Shown here in pieces: positions 1 through 12,700 of a DNA stretch of 64,000 nt. The stretch's first letter is position 1. The number at the start of each line of letters is the position of its first letter. This DNA comes from Xanthomonas vesicatoria ATCC 35937 (GTDB lineage: Bacteria; Pseudomonadota; Gammaproteobacteria; Xanthomonadales; Xanthomonadaceae). The stretch spans positions 128,559-192,558 of the forward strand of contig NZ_CP018726.1 of NCBI RefSeq assembly GCF_001908725.1, in the 5' to 3' direction. The notes under the pieces were generated by a model that saw only the letters and a program-made list of their open reading frames with translations, was not told where the DNA came from and searched no databases. Made by a program: the position numbers and the translations under genes.

Positions 1-839
1 ATCAGCGCCTTCATGTCCCAGCCCTGCTCGTTGGCCCAGCTGGCAAAGCCGCGGCGCAGGGAATGACTGCTGTGGAGCCCCGCATCGGCAAAGCCGGCAC
101 TGGTCAGCAACTCGCGCAGCAGGCGCACCAAGCTGTTGGGATGCAGGCCTTCGGCGCTCACCTGGCCCCATTGGCTGACCGCCCGAAATACCGGCCCTTC
201 TTGCAGGTCGGCCGCCTGCAGCCACACCTGGGTCGCCTCCACCGGGCACAATCGCGACAACGCCGGCACCTTGTAGGTAACGCCGGCGGCCTGGCGATCG
301 CCCTTGCTGCGCGGCAAGAAACAGGTCATCCCCTGTCCCGGCACCAGCGTGAGATGGGCCACGTCCAGGCGCAGCAGTTCATCGCCACGAAAGCCACGCC
401 AGAATCCGAGCAGCACCAGCGCTCGGTCCCGTTGGTGGCGCAGCGCTGCCGCTCCGTCGCCCCGCGCGCGTGCCGCCGCGATCGCTGCGGCTAACCAGTC
501 ATCGAGCTCGACCAGCCGCCGAATCTGGAGCGGCGCGGCTTGCTTGACCTGGCCCGGGTGCAGGGTCTTGATGCCTTTGAGTACCTTGCGCACCAGCGGC
601 GACCGGGTCGGGTCGACAAAGCCGTGGTCGCGGTGCCAGGAGGCAATGGCGGCCAGCCTGTGGCGAAGGGTGCTGGTGGCCAGGGTCTGCGCATACGCGG
701 CCAGGTACCGGGCCACGCTGTCCGGTGTCGCTGGGAGGTGGCCTTGCCACTCGACTTCAAAGTGCCGCAGCGCCGACGCATAGCTGCGCACCGTGTTCTG
801 GCGCGTGGCCGCATCGAGGTAGCGGTCCAGTTCGGTCAC
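1..839 (-). CDS. Tyrosine recombinase/integrase, truncated by window edge
   Basis: Site-specific DNA recombinase of the phage-integrase fold; it cuts and rejoins DNA through a tyrosine. I translated the minus strand by hand. It starts with GTG at 839, which overlaps the TGA of the upstream merR gene (GTGA), and stays open to base 1, giving 279 codons. Visible motifs are an N-terminal SAM-like segment, the first catalytic Arg in FWRGFRGDELLRLD, a Lys in LPRSKGDRQ, and HSLRRGFASWA, which supplies the H-x-x-R box. The catalytic Tyr lies beyond the left edge. Overlap with merR suggests co-transcription. It probably mobilises this metal cassette or its element, but no att site is visible. Confidence 0.85.
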   Translation of the reverse strand, partial: MTELDRYLDAATRQNTVRSYASALRHFEVEWQGHLPATPDSVARYLAAYAQTLATSTLRHRLAAIASWHRDHGFVDPTRSPLVRKVLKGIKTLHPGQVKQAAPLQIRRLVELDDWLAAAIAAARARGDGAAALRHQRDRALVLLGFWRGFRGDELLRLDVAHLTLVPGQGMTCFLPRSKGDRQAAGVTYKVPALSRLCPVEATQVWLQAADLQEGPVFRAVSQWGQVSAEGLHPNSLVRLLRELLTSAGFADAGLHSSHSLRRGFASWANEQGWDMKAL

Positions 840-1249
840 TGGCGCGTGGCCTCCACCGAGGCCGGCTGCCGCAGCGTTGACAGGATGGTGCATACAGCCC
901 GCTGCCCGCCGTGGCAACTGGCAATCACCCGTTCCAGCTCGCTGGCCATGCGCTGCAGGTCGGCCATGCGCGCCCGCACGTCGGTCAGATGGCTGCGGGC
1001 CAGCCGATCCACGTCCCCGCACGAAAGCTCTTCATCGCCCGCCAACTGCAGCAGGCTGCGGACCTCCTCCAGGCTGAAGCCCAGGTCCCGGCCGCGCGCA
1101 ATGAAGCGCAGTCGCTCGATGTCGGCCGGGCCATAGACCCGGTAGCCATTGCCCGAGCGCCCCGGGCGCGGCAGCAGGCCGATCCGCTCGTAATAGCGGA
1201 TGGTCTCCAAATGGCACCCACTGGCGTCGGCAGCCTCACTGATTTTCAT
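836..1249 (-). CDS. MerR-family metal-responsive regulator (CadR/PbrR-like)
   Basis: Cytoplasmic transcription factor that twists a promoter with a long spacer when it binds metal. The ATG at 1249 gives 137 residues, normal for the family, and begins MKISEAADASGCHLETIRYYER, the winged-helix recognition region. A dimerisation helix follows. Three cysteines are placed as in CadR/PbrR/ZntR proteins: one in ELSCGDVD, then SCHGGQRAVC near the C terminus. This favours Cd, Pb or Zn over Hg or Cu. It is divergent from the CDF/czc operon, and the operator lies between them. The upstream extension to 1477 is an open frame over the operator and is not needed. Confidence 0.88.
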   Translation of the reverse strand: MKISEAADASGCHLETIRYYERIGLLPRPGRSGNGYRVYGPADIERLRFIARGRDLGFSLEEVRSLLQLAGDEELSCGDVDRLARSHLTDVRARMADLQRMASELERVIASCHGGQRAVCTILSTLRQPASVEATRQ

Positions 1250-1260
1250 TCGTAGTACGC

Positions 1261-1291
1261 TTGACTCCGTAGTAGCTACGGACTTTACCCT
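1261..1291 (+). promoter_or_regulatory. MerR-type promoter/operator for the CDF-czc operon
   Basis: The site reads TTGACT (1261-1266), then a 19-base spacer that holds the perfect dyad CCGTAG-TAG-CTACGG (1267-1281), then TACCCT (1286-1291). An over-long 19-base spacer with a central dyad is the signature of MerR-controlled promoters. It points towards the CDF gene at 1355 and overlaps the region upstream of merR, so both are probably controlled here. Confidence 0.8.
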
Positions 1292-1354
1292 CACCGGCTG
1301 TGCCATGCCAGCGGTCCGCCTGGGCCTGGCTTCCCTGCGACTGGAGATGTTCCG

Positions 1355-1972
1355 ATGAGTGATTGTGGCTGCCACCACGAGGCCAAGAACGCGCAGGAGC
1401 GGCGCGTGCTCTGGATCGCCCTTGCCCTGAATGCGGCGATGGCCGTGATCGGCGGCATCGCCGGCTGGGTTGCCCATTCCACAGGCCTATTGGCCGACGC
1501 GCTGGACATGCTGTCTGACGCCACCGCCTACGCCATTGGCTTGGTCGCCATCGGGCGCACGGCCCGCTTCAAGGCGAACGCAGCCTGGGTCAGCGGCAGT
1601 GTATTGCTGGTGCTGGGTGTGGGCGTGTTGGTCGAGGTCGGCCGCCGCGTAATGTTCGGTGCCGAGCCGGTCAGCGGCTGGATGATTGGCACCGCCCTGC
1701 TGTCGCTGGTGGTCAACGTGACGGCACTGCGCATGTTGGCGCCGATGAAGTCCGGCGAGGTGCATCTGCGGGCGACCTGGCTGTTCACCCGGGCTGATGT
1801 GGTCGCCAACGTTGGCGTGATCCTGGCGGGCCTCCTGGTGTGGTGGCTGGCCAGCCCGTACCCAGATTTCGTGATCGGCGCCCTGATCGGCCTGTATGTG
1901 ATCAAGGAAGCCTTCGAGATCTTGGGTGATGCCCGCCGGGCACGTGCCGACGCGCGCAAGACGGCTGCATGA
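1355..1972 (+). CDS. Cation diffusion facilitator membrane domain, no cytoplasmic tail
   Basis: Inner-membrane metal/proton antiporter domain of the CDF family. Its 205 residues carry the six transmembrane helices and then stop (EAFEILGDARRARADARKTAA), whereas most CDF proteins continue for about 90 residues as a dimerising, metal-sensing tail. The helix 2 metal pair is seen in LLADALDMLSD (D-x3-D). In helix 5 the Asp is present in FTRADVVANVG, but the His of the usual H-x3-D is replaced. A Cys/His-rich start (MSDCGCHHEAK) may bind metal. It is the first gene of the czc operon and overlaps the next gene (ATGA). A separate tail-like protein is encoded at the end of the operon (7838-8116). Confidence 0.85.
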   Translation: MSDCGCHHEAKNAQERRVLWIALALNAAMAVIGGIAGWVAHSTGLLADALDMLSDATAYAIGLVAIGRTARFKANAAWVSGSVLLVLGVGVLVEVGRRVMFGAEPVSGWMIGTALLSLVVNVTALRMLAPMKSGEVHLRATWLFTRADVVANVGVILAGLLVWWLASPYPDFVIGALIGLYVIKEAFEILGDARRARADARKTAA

Positions 1973-2325
1973 TCGCCCTTGGCCGGCTGCGGACGGGCCT
2001 ACGCTGGCTGCTGCTGGCGCAGCTGGCGGTGGGTTTGCTGGTCCAGCCGGTCTTGGGTCTGGCGAGCGAACTGCACGTTCACATCCATCCGATCATTGCC
2101 GCCCATGGGCCGGCAGTGGCCGCACCGGCACCTGAGCGTGGCATCGGCGCCGCCTTGCACCGCCTTCACCAGCTGGCGCTGTGCTGCAGCCAGGCCGCAC
2201 AGCCCCCTGAGATCCTGCTGACCGTTGCGGACATCGGCCGGCATTTGCCGGTGATGCAAGCCAACACGCGCCCGTATCCGCACGAGCACCTGGTCGCGCC
2301 GTTCCGGCCTCCGATCGCAGGGTGA
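1969..2325 (+). CDS. Small exported/membrane protein of the czc operon, unknown function
   Basis: A 118-residue protein whose start overlaps the CDF stop (ATGA), so translation is coupled. An N-terminal hydrophobic segment (about residues 10-32, LRWLLLAQLAVGLLVQPVLG) looks like a signal peptide or anchor. The rest is rich in His (HVHIHP, HRLHQ, PYPHEHL) and has a Cys pair (LCCSQ). Small His-rich exported proteins are common beside heavy-metal efflux operons and may bind metal in the periplasm. That role is inferred from position and composition; I do not recognise a named family. Confidence 0.7.
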   Translation: MIALGRLRTGLRWLLLAQLAVGLLVQPVLGLASELHVHIHPIIAAHGPAVAAPAPERGIGAALHRLHQLALCCSQAAQPPEILLTVADIGRHLPVMQANTRPYPHEHLVAPFRPPIAG

Positions 2326-2411
2326 TCTCCGCCGGCAGCGCCGGCTCAGCGACCTGCTGCTGTGCGCGGTGGTGATCGTTTGTTGATGTCGAAACCCTTC
2401 GGAGTACTTCC

Positions 2412-3685
2412 ATGGATGTACGATTGGCGGCCTTGGCCGCATGGCTGCTGCTGACTGCGGCGACAACGTCGGCGGCAGCGGCCGAGCTGATGACCTTGGA
2501 CGACGCGTTCGCGCGCGTGGCCCAAACCCACCCCGAGCTGCGCTTGGTCGATGCGCGCGCCATCGTGCTCGCTGCCGAGCGCGACCAGGCGGTGCAGCGC
2601 CCACCGTGGACGCTCGGTGCCGAGGTCGAAAATGCGTTGGGCACTGGCGCGGCCCGCGGTCTGGACAGCGCCGAGTTGACCTTGAGCCTGAGCTCGGTCC
2701 TGGAGCGCGGCGGCAAGCTCGACGCCCGGCGCACCTTGGCCCAAAGCCGGATTGATGCACTGGCCGTGCAGCGCGAGACCGGGCGGCTGGACCTGCTCGC
2801 CGAGACGGCGCAGCGCTATTTGGCCGTTGTCGGTGCCAACCGGCAACACAGCCTGGCGGACATGGATGTTGGCCAGCGCCAGCGAACCGTGGCCGCTGCC
2901 CGGCAACGCCTGCAGGCCGGCGCTTCACCCGAATCGGTGCTGCTCACCGCGCAGGCAGCGCTGGCGCGGGCCGAGCTGACGCGTGATCGGGCCGAGCAAC
3001 AGCGATTGGCCGCCCGTCAGCATCTGGCCGCGCTGTGGGGCGAACGTACTCCCACCTTCGAGGTGGCTCCGGCCGATCCGATGGCCCTGCCGGCGATCGC
3101 CTCCATGCAGACGCTGGCCGATGAGCTGGAGCGGACTCCGGAACTGGCGCAGTTTGCCGACGCCCGACGGATCGCGCAGGCACGACTGCAGCTGGCGCGT
3201 TCGGCGGCCTCACCGGACCTGTCCTGGCAGCTCGGCGTGCGCCGCCTGCAGGAGACCGACGACACTGCACTGGTCGCTAGCGTGTCCATGCCGCTGGGCA
3301 GCCGCAGCCGCGCACAGCCAGAGATCCGCGCCGGCGAAGCCGAACTGGAGGTCCTGACGATCGAGCGCGAGGCCAAGGGCTTGTCGCTGTATTCCACGCT
3401 GGTCGAGGCCCATGGCCGCTACACCGTCGCACAAGCCGAGGTGGCGCGCCTGCACAGCGACGTGTTGCCGAAGCTGGCCCGAGCCGAGCGGGCCGCTGAG
3501 CGTGCCTACCGCGCTGGGGCGATCAGTTACCTGGAATGGGCCCAGTTGCAGTCCGAACGTACGGCCATGGCCCAGCAGCAGCTGGACGTGGCCTTGGATG
3601 CGCAACGCGCCCTGATCGAAATTCAACGACTGACCGGCCAGGCGCTTGTAACGCCGCCGGCGGCCGCTTCATTTGGAGATAGCCC

Positions 3686-3689
<4 letters not shown>
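2412..3689 (+). CDS. czcC: Outer-membrane efflux protein CzcC (TolC family)
   Basis: Outer-membrane duct of the CzcCBA tripartite pump, which exports Co, Zn and Cd. It has 425 residues with a clear signal peptide (hydrophobic residues 5-23 ending TSAAAAEL). Two related long helical repeats follow, typical of OEP/TolC proteins, with LTLDDAF-like and PDLSWQLGVRR segments. The gene is preceded by an 86-base gap and overlaps czcB by four bases (ATGA). Length and position fit CzcC. Metal specificity cannot be read from this component. Confidence 0.9.
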
Positions 3690-7749
<4,060 letters not shown>

Positions 7750-7837
7750 CCTTGTTGGTGCTGCCGGTGCTCTATCGTTGGCTGCATCGCGACCGAGCTC
7801 CCCGCGGCGATCGCACTGCCTTGGAGTCCTCGAAATC

Positions 7838-8116
7838 GTGAACGAGATCAACCTGGAACAGGTCCGTGCGGCGATGTTTACCGACCCGGGTGTGAAGGCG
7901 GTAGACGACCTACGCCTGGTCCCCGGCAAAGAAGATGGCCGTGCGATCGCGGCCACCATCACCGTCGCGGCCCCCTCAGTCGACTTGGACTTGGTGCACG
8001 CGGTGACCGCCCGCGTGCTGGCCGACCAATTCGGCATCGATCAGGTCATGCTGTGCTTCAACGATCCGGGTCCGGTGCCGCCGCCCCCCACCGCGGCACC
8101 CTTGAAGAAGATGTGA
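7838..8116 (+). CDS. Stand-alone CDF cytoplasmic-tail-like protein
   Basis: About 92 residues, taking the GTG at 7838 that overlaps the restored czcA stop. It resembles the ZT_dimer tail of cation diffusion facilitators: the DPGVKAVDDLRLVPGKEDG segment, a beta strand (AIAATITVAAP), then a helix ending in FGIDQVMLCFN. The C terminus is a Pro-rich tail. The CDF protein at the start of the same operon lacks exactly this domain. I infer that the tail has been separated and may act in trans as a metal sensor or dimeriser. An alternative start is ATG 7874. The similarity is judged by eye. Confidence 0.6.
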   Translation: MNEINLEQVRAAMFTDPGVKAVDDLRLVPGKEDGRAIAATITVAAPSVDLDLVHAVTARVLADQFGIDQVMLCFNDPGPVPPPPTAAPLKKM

Positions 8117-8126
8117 TCGCCTGCGG

Positions 8127-8144
8127 CCCTGTGCGCCGACAGGG
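8127..8144. terminator. Hairpin between convergent czc and ars operons
   Basis: CCCTGT (8127-8132), a six-base loop, then ACAGGG (8139-8144) form a six-pair stem between two convergent operons. There is no T-run on either side, so it is at best a weak or Rho-assisted terminator. Confidence 0.35.
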
Positions 8145-9449
8145 TCATTGAGCGAGCGGCAGCCAAATCCAGAGGGCGACGAGCGTGGCCAACAGGACCG
8201 GGGGCGTGAGGATTAGCCCTACCTTCATGTACTGTCCCCACGTGATCCGTTGGCCCTTGCCGGCGAGGACGTGCAGCCACAGCAGGGTCGCGAGCGACCC
8301 GATCGGAGTGAGCTTGGGGCCAAGGTCGTTGCCCACGACGTTGGCATAGATCATCAATTCGCGGGTGGCGGCCGGAAGATTGGCCCCATCGATGGCCAGC
8401 GCGCCCACCAGCGTCGCCGGCATGTTGTTCATGACCGAAGCGAGGCCCGCCACTGCGAAGCCAGTACCGATCGTGGCCACAAAGGTTCCCTGCGCCGCCA
8501 GCCACTCAAGCACCGCACTTGCCGCCTTTGCCAGCCAGGCGTTGCCAAGCCCATAAACCACCAGATACATGCCGACCGAGAACAGCACGATCTGCCAGGG
8601 CGCACCGCGCAGAATCTTGGTCAGGGCCATGGTTGCGCCTCGGCCGCCTGTCGCCCAGCGACCTGCAATTGTCATCAGCACCAGCGCAGCCACACCCGTC
8701 ACCAAGGCGATCGGGACGCCCAGCGGCCCGGTTACGAAGTAGGCAACGAGCAGTAATGCGAGCAGGGGCAAAGCGGCGCGGAAGACAGCCTTGTCGCGGA
8801 TCGCTTGATGCGGCGCTTCAAGATCGTCGACCGGGTAGGTGCGAGGAATGTCGCGGCGGAACCAGAGCCACAGGACGATCAGCGTGGCGCCGACCGACAC
8901 CAAATTCACCGGCACCATGACCGCTGCGTAGCGCCCGAACGAGACGTCAAAGAAGTTCGCGGTGACGATGTTGACCAAGTTCGAGACAACCAGCGGCAGG
9001 CTGGCCGTATCAGCGATGAAACCGCAGGCCACAGTGAACGCCAGCGCACTCGCAGGCGGGAAGTTCAAGCGCAACAGAATGGCCAGGACAATCGGCGTCA
9101 ACAGGAGAGCCGCGCCATCGTTGGCGAACACTGCCGCGATCGCAGCGCCCAGCAAGACGATCAGCGGAAAGAGCTTCCGACCATTGCCGCCGCCCCAGCG
9201 GGCCACATGTAGGGCAGCCCATTCGAAGAAGCCGGCCGCGTCTAGGATGAGCGAGATGATGATGAGTGCGACGAAGGTGAACGTCGCATCCCAGACTATC
9301 CCCCACACCGTGGCGACGTCATCCCAACCGACGACGCCGGTGGCCAACGCTACTGCGGCGCCGGCGAGTGCCGACCAACCGATACCGAATCCGCGCGGCT
9401 GCCAGATGACGAATACAAGGGTGACGATGAAAATCGCGAGGGCAAGCAT
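8145..9449 (-). CDS. arsB: Arsenite efflux permease ArsB
   Basis: Inner-membrane pump that expels arsenite or antimonite, using the proton gradient alone or an ArsA ATPase; no arsA is present here. It has 434 residues from ATG 9449, preceded by GGAG at a good distance; the TTG at 9464 is not needed. About twelve hydrophobic helices are visible. Conserved segments include [32 protein letters not shown] and [14 protein letters not shown]. It is the last gene of the ars operon, 18 bases after arsH. Its C terminus faces the czc operon. Confidence 0.95.
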   Translation of the reverse strand: MLALAIFIVTLVFVIWQPRGFGIGWSALAGAAVALATGVVGWDDVATVWGIVWDATFTFVALIIISLILDAAGFFEWAALHVARWGGGNGRKLFPLIVLLGAAIAAVFANDGAALLLTPIVLAILLRLNFPPASALAFTVACGFIADTASLPLVVSNLVNIVTANFFDVSFGRYAAVMVPVNLVSVGATLIVLWLWFRRDIPRTYPVDDLEAPHQAIRDKAVFRAALPLLALLLVAYFVTGPLGVPIALVTGVAALVLMTIAGRWATGGRGATMALTKILRGAPWQIVLFSVGMYLVVYGLGNAWLAKAASAVLEWLAAQGTFVATIGTGFAVAGLASVMNNMPATLVGALAIDGANLPAATRELMIYANVVGNDLGPKLTPIGSLATLLWLHVLAGKGQRITWGQYMKVGLILTPPVLLATLVALWIWLPLAQ

Positions 9450-9467
9450 GAAGCGCTCCGACAAGGG

Positions 9468-10193
9468 TTAGATGGAGCGCTGATTCACGCGCTTGGACAG
9501 TTCTTCGGCGCTCTCAACACGTTCGGAATAGCGATCGGTCAGGTACGCTGAGCGACCACGCACCAGCCAGGTGAACTTCACCAACTCCTCGCATACGTCA
9601 GTAACGCGCTGATAGTACGCAGACGGCTTCATGCGCCCAGCCTCATCAAATTCCTGGAAGGCCTTGGCCACCGAGGACTGGTTCGGGATGGTGACCATGC
9701 GCATCCAACGGCCGAGTACGCGCAGTTGGTTTACTGCGTTGAAGCTCTGCGAGCCGCCAGACACCTGCATCACCGCCAAGGTTTTGCCTTGTGTCGGGCG
9801 CTTGGCTCCGTCGGCCAGAGGAATCCAGTCGATTTGCGCCTTCATGATCCCGGTCATGGCGCCGTGGCGTTCGGGGCTGACCCAGACCATGCCTTCGGAC
9901 CAGTACGCGAGTTGGCGCAGCTCACTCACCTTCGGATGATCCGGGGTGGCTCCGTCAGGCAGTGGTAAGTCGTGCGGATCGAAGATCCGCACGTCGCAGC
10001 CGTACCAGCGCAAGAGTCGGCCGGCTTCTTCTGCCAGCAGTCGGGAATAAGAGCGTTCCCGCAGCGAGCCATAGAGGATGAGGATCCGCGGTGGGTGCCT
10101 TGGGTCGCCGGGCCCAGCTAGTGCGTCAACGTCGATCGGTGCAAGTTGTGCTACGTCGATGCTCGGCAGATCTACGGCAATGCGATCAATCAC
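9468..10193 (-). CDS. arsH: ArsH NADPH-dependent flavoprotein
   Basis: FMN-binding reductase of the flavodoxin-like fold. Family members oxidise trivalent methyl- or aryl-arsenicals. It has 241 residues starting with GTG at 10193, which overlaps the arsC TGA (GTGA). The FMN phosphate loop is [11 protein letters not shown]. The family's conserved [19 protein letters not shown] and [15 protein letters not shown] segments are present. A longer reading from 10292 overlaps arsC heavily and is less likely. Its presence suggests protection against organoarsenicals as well as inorganic arsenic. Confidence 0.93.
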   Translation of the reverse strand: MIDRIAVDLPSIDVAQLAPIDVDALAGPGDPRHPPRILILYGSLRERSYSRLLAEEAGRLLRWYGCDVRIFDPHDLPLPDGATPDHPKVSELRQLAYWSEGMVWVSPERHGAMTGIMKAQIDWIPLADGAKRPTQGKTLAVMQVSGGSQSFNAVNQLRVLGRWMRMVTIPNQSSVAKAFQEFDEAGRMKPSAYYQRVTDVCEELVKFTWLVRGRSAYLTDRYSERVESAEELSKRVNQRSI

Positions 10194-10603
10194 GTCGACG
10201 CCCCGGCTGCGGTCACGATTTCGCCGTCTTCCTTGGTGAAGGAGGACACCGGCTTGTCCAGCAGCGCGAGCACCTTTTCGGACGGTCGGCACAGGGCCGC
10301 GCCCCGGCCGGAAACGACGATGGGACGGTTGATCAGGATCGGATGCGCCATCATCGCGTCCACCAGTTGCTCGTTGGTGAGCGCGAGATTATCCAAGCCC
10401 AGCTCCGCGTACGGTGTTCCCTTCTGGCGCAGGAGCTCACGAGGGGACATGCCCATCGCGGCGAGCAGCTCGACCAGCTTCTCGCGCGTGGGCGGCGCCT
10501 GCAGGTACTCGATGACCACCGGGTCTTCACCTGACTGGCGCATCATTTCCAGGGTATTCCGAGACGTGCCGCAGGCCGGGTTATGGTAGATCGTCAGCGT
10601 CAT
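10190..10603 (-). CDS. arsC: Glutaredoxin-type arsenate reductase ArsC
   Basis: Cytoplasmic enzyme that reduces arsenate to arsenite with glutathione and glutaredoxin. It has 137 residues, close to the plasmid R773 enzyme (141). The catalytic Cys is in NPACGTSRN (Cys11). The arginine-rich substrate region is [20 protein letters not shown]. It lies in the ars operon, 10 bases after the second reductase gene and overlapping arsH. The operon thus carries two arsenate reductases of unrelated folds. Confidence 0.95.
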   Translation of the reverse strand: MTLTIYHNPACGTSRNTLEMMRQSGEDPVVIEYLQAPPTREKLVELLAAMGMSPRELLRQKGTPYAELGLDNLALTNEQLVDAMMAHPILINRPIVVSGRGAALCRPSEKVLALLDKPVSSFTKEDGEIVTAAGAST

Positions 10604-10612
10604 GATGATCCC

Positions 10613-11143
10613 TCAAGCCACGTCGGGTCGGGGCGACGTGGCGCCCTCGAACTGCCCGATGTCGCCTACCTGCGCCGTCAAGGTCGCCCGCGACAGCGTG
10701 TGGATCGGAAGTGCGACGAACGCCTTGACGCGGTTCTCCATGTACACCAGCGCCTGCCGAAAGGCGGCGCGCTGCCACATGTCCCCGCGCGCTTCTCGGC
10801 TCGGGTCTTCGATGCCCCAATGCGCAGTGATCGGTTGTCCTGGCCACAGTGGGCAGGCCTCGCCGGCTGCCTGGTCACAGACGGTAAAAACGAAATCCAT
10901 GGTCGGGGCGCCTGGCACGGCGAACTCGTCCCACGCCTTGGAGCGCAGCCCCTCGACTGGGTAGTCGGCCTGACGCAGCGTCTCGATTGCCAGCGGGTGG
11001 ACCTCACCCTTGGGGTGGCTGCCGGCGGAGAACGCATTGAAACGGCCATCGCCGATCTTGCGAAGGACGCTCTCGGCCAGGATCGAGCGGGCTGAATTGC
11101 CAGTGCATAGGAACAGGACGTTAAACGGCTGAGGGAAGCTCAT
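10613..11143 (-). CDS. arsC: Low-molecular-weight phosphatase-type arsenate reductase
   Basis: Arsenate reductase of the LMW tyrosine-phosphatase fold. From ATG 11143, which overlaps the arsR stop (ATGA), it has 176 residues. The P-loop is LCTGNSARS, with the nucleophile at Cys13. Two further cysteines in VCDQAAGEACP (Cys89 and Cys97) fit the relay to thioredoxin known from Staphylococcus ArsC, though their spacing is slightly longer. It differs in fold and electron donor from the downstream glutaredoxin-type ArsC. The C terminus has an extra tail of about 30 residues (GDIGQFEGATSPRPDVA). Confidence 0.9.
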   Translation of the reverse strand: MSFPQPFNVLFLCTGNSARSILAESVLRKIGDGRFNAFSAGSHPKGEVHPLAIETLRQADYPVEGLRSKAWDEFAVPGAPTMDFVFTVCDQAAGEACPLWPGQPITAHWGIEDPSREARGDMWQRAAFRQALVYMENRVKAFVALPIHTLSRATLTAQVGDIGQFEGATSPRPDVA

Positions 11144-11487
11144 GCGCAGGTCTCCGCGGGACAAGGAGTGGCGAGGTTATTGAGGGCGCCGCAGATGTCC
11201 GGATTCCCGGAGCAGCAGTCCTCGGTGAGGAATTCAAGAAGCTGGCGCATGTCCTCGTAGCTGGCGGCGTACAGGACACGCCGCCCGTTGCGCCAAGAGC
11301 GCAGTAGGCTCGCCCGCTCCAAGGTCGCAAGGTGGAAGCTCATGCGCGGTGGCGGAATCGCGAGCGCTTCGGCAATTTCACCTGAGGGCATGCCGTTGGG
11401 ACCAGCGCGCACCAGCATCCTGAATGCGGCCAGGCGGTCGGAGTGCGCAAGAGCAGAGAGCGCTGAGACGGCAGAGTCATCGTTCAT
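11140..11487 (-). CDS. arsR: ArsR-family arsenite-responsive repressor
   Basis: Winged-helix repressor of the ArsR/SmtB family; it leaves DNA when it binds arsenite. It has 115 residues. The helix-turn-helix region is MPSGEIAEALAIPPPRMSFHLATLERASLL. The usual C-V-C box of helix 3 is absent. Instead the C terminus has Cys91, Cys92 and Cys99 (EDCCSGNPDIC), resembling the C-terminal arsenite site of Acidithiobacillus ArsR. It is the first gene of the operon, with its operator 18-30 bases upstream. Confidence 0.92.
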   Translation of the reverse strand: MNDDSAVSALSALAHSDRLAAFRMLVRAGPNGMPSGEIAEALAIPPPRMSFHLATLERASLLRSWRNGRRVLYAASYEDMRQLLEFLTEDCCSGNPDICGALNNLATPCPAETCA

Positions 11488-11493
11488 TCGTCA

Positions 11494-11521
11494 ATTCTAC
11501 AACGATCCTTATAGGATGCAA
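11494..11521 (-). promoter_or_regulatory. ars promoter with ArsR operator palindrome
   Basis: Read on the minus strand: TTGCAT (11521-11516), a 16-base spacer, then TAGAAT (11499-11494, five of six matches to the -10 consensus). The spacer holds the inverted repeat ATCCT-N3-AGGAT (11505-11517), which would block polymerase when ArsR is bound. The start codon of arsR is only seven bases past the -10, so the leader is extremely short or translation begins slightly downstream. Confidence 0.65.
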
Positions 11522-11602
11522 TCATTGCGGGTGTCGGCACCTTTCAAGCCGCGTATTGCTTAGGCTCCGGGAACCGCGAATGCCACAATATCCAACGCTT
11601 CT

Positions 11603-12700
11603 CTATGTGCTTGCGCTGGCAGGGATGTACAGCTGATGACCCGGCAAGGCGCACGCGCCGGCATACACAAAGGCCACGCTTTGCCGTGCCCGGGTGAAGG
11701 CCACGTAGTACTTCGGTGGCGCGGTGATGCGCGCCAGATCGGCCGTGCGCAGGTACTGCGTCAACGGCCCGTTCGGAAAGATAAGGACCCGACTGTAGGT
11801 GCGGCCCTTGCACTGCCCAAAGTTCACCGCTGGTAGTCCGTCGCAGGCTTGCCGCCGATCATGCCGAAGCACGGTGGGGGCAAACTCCTGCACGTACGCC
11901 GCAACATCCCCTGGAGCGACGAGGTAGATGCCATCGTGCCCGGTGACCTCGCCATTGCCTGATTGGGTCGGCGGCATCTGCGGATAAAGCGTGTCAGCCA
12001 TATCGCACAGGGCCTGAACGCAGCGCAGACTGATGAGGCGGTGATCCAGCTGGCATAAGCCGTCCGACTCCCAGATCTGAAACAGCGCTGCCAGATTGGG
12101 CCCACGATACTGGCTGTGCCTTTGCGCATAGTTGGTGGCATACGTCGCCTGGCGCGTATCACCCACCAACGTGATGGCGATATCGCTCTTCAACAGCCGC
12201 TCGACCAGATCCAGATCAAAGCCGGCCAGGTCCTGAACTTCGTCGATGTAGAGCTCGTCGTACATGGCCGCCAGGCGCGCCATGACCTGACCTTGGGTCA
12301 GCTCATCGCAGCGCACAGCAAAGTCGGCCGCCCGGTCCGAATACATCCGGTTGCCTGCTAGGTAGTGGCGCGCTACCTGTGTGCGTGGGGCCCGGTTGTT
12401 GGTGACACCTTCTACGAACAGGATGGTCTCGATGCGAGGCTCAGGGCACAGCGCCGCCTGGTACGGGCGGATGCACTGGCGTAGCAGAAATCCATACCAG
12501 CTGTGTAAGGTGACATGCGCGGGGACCGCGCCGGCGTGGACCTCAAACGAGCGCCGGATCTCTTCAAGGTTTTCCAGCGTGTAGGTGACAATCGCGATGC
12601 GGCGCCCAGGTCGCTCCAAGGCCTGCCGGACCAGCAACGTGGTCTTGCCAGAGCCGGCCGCCGAGAGCAAGACCCGGTTAGGTGATGGCACGCTGGACAT
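11603..12700 (-). CDS. UvrD/Rep-like helicase, Gabija GajB-like
   Basis: Superfamily 1 DNA helicase/ATPase. Motifs in order: Walker A in SAAGSGKTTLLVRQAL (residues 12-27), Walker B in ELYIDEVQDLAGFD, motif III in ITLVGDTRQATYA, and motif VI in KYYVAFTRARQSVAF. The 365 residues make it shorter than the Bacillus GajB (about 490), mainly through reduced 1B/2B insertions. It overlaps the OLD nuclease gene by 23 bases and follows it, the order of Gabija operons. In Gabija the helicase partner is thought to sense nucleotide depletion or DNA ends during phage attack. Family call is firm; the Gabija assignment is inferred from the pair. Confidence 0.85.
   Translation of the reverse strand: MSSVPSPNRVLLSAAGSGKTTLLVRQALERPGRRIAIVTYTLENLEEIRRSFEVHAGAVPAHVTLHSWYGFLLRQCIRPYQAALCPEPRIETILFVEGVTNNRAPRTQVARHYLAGNRMYSDRAADFAVRCDELTQGQVMARLAAMYDELYIDEVQDLAGFDLDLVERLLKSDIAITLVGDTRQATYATNYAQRHSQYRGPNLAALFQIWESDGLCQLDHRLISLRCVQALCDMADTLYPQMPPTQSGNGEVTGHDGIYLVAPGDVAAYVQEFAPTVLRHDRRQACDGLPAVNFGQCKGRTYSRVLIFPNGPLTQYLRTADLARITAPPKYYVAFTRARQSVAFVYAGACALPGHQLYIPASAST

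Noticed and set aside
63..1136. Plus-strand open frames opposite the integrase and merR
   Set aside because: The minus strand reads as an unbroken tyrosine recombinase with R, K and H-x-x-R motifs, overlapping merR by GTGA; the plus frames are shadows.
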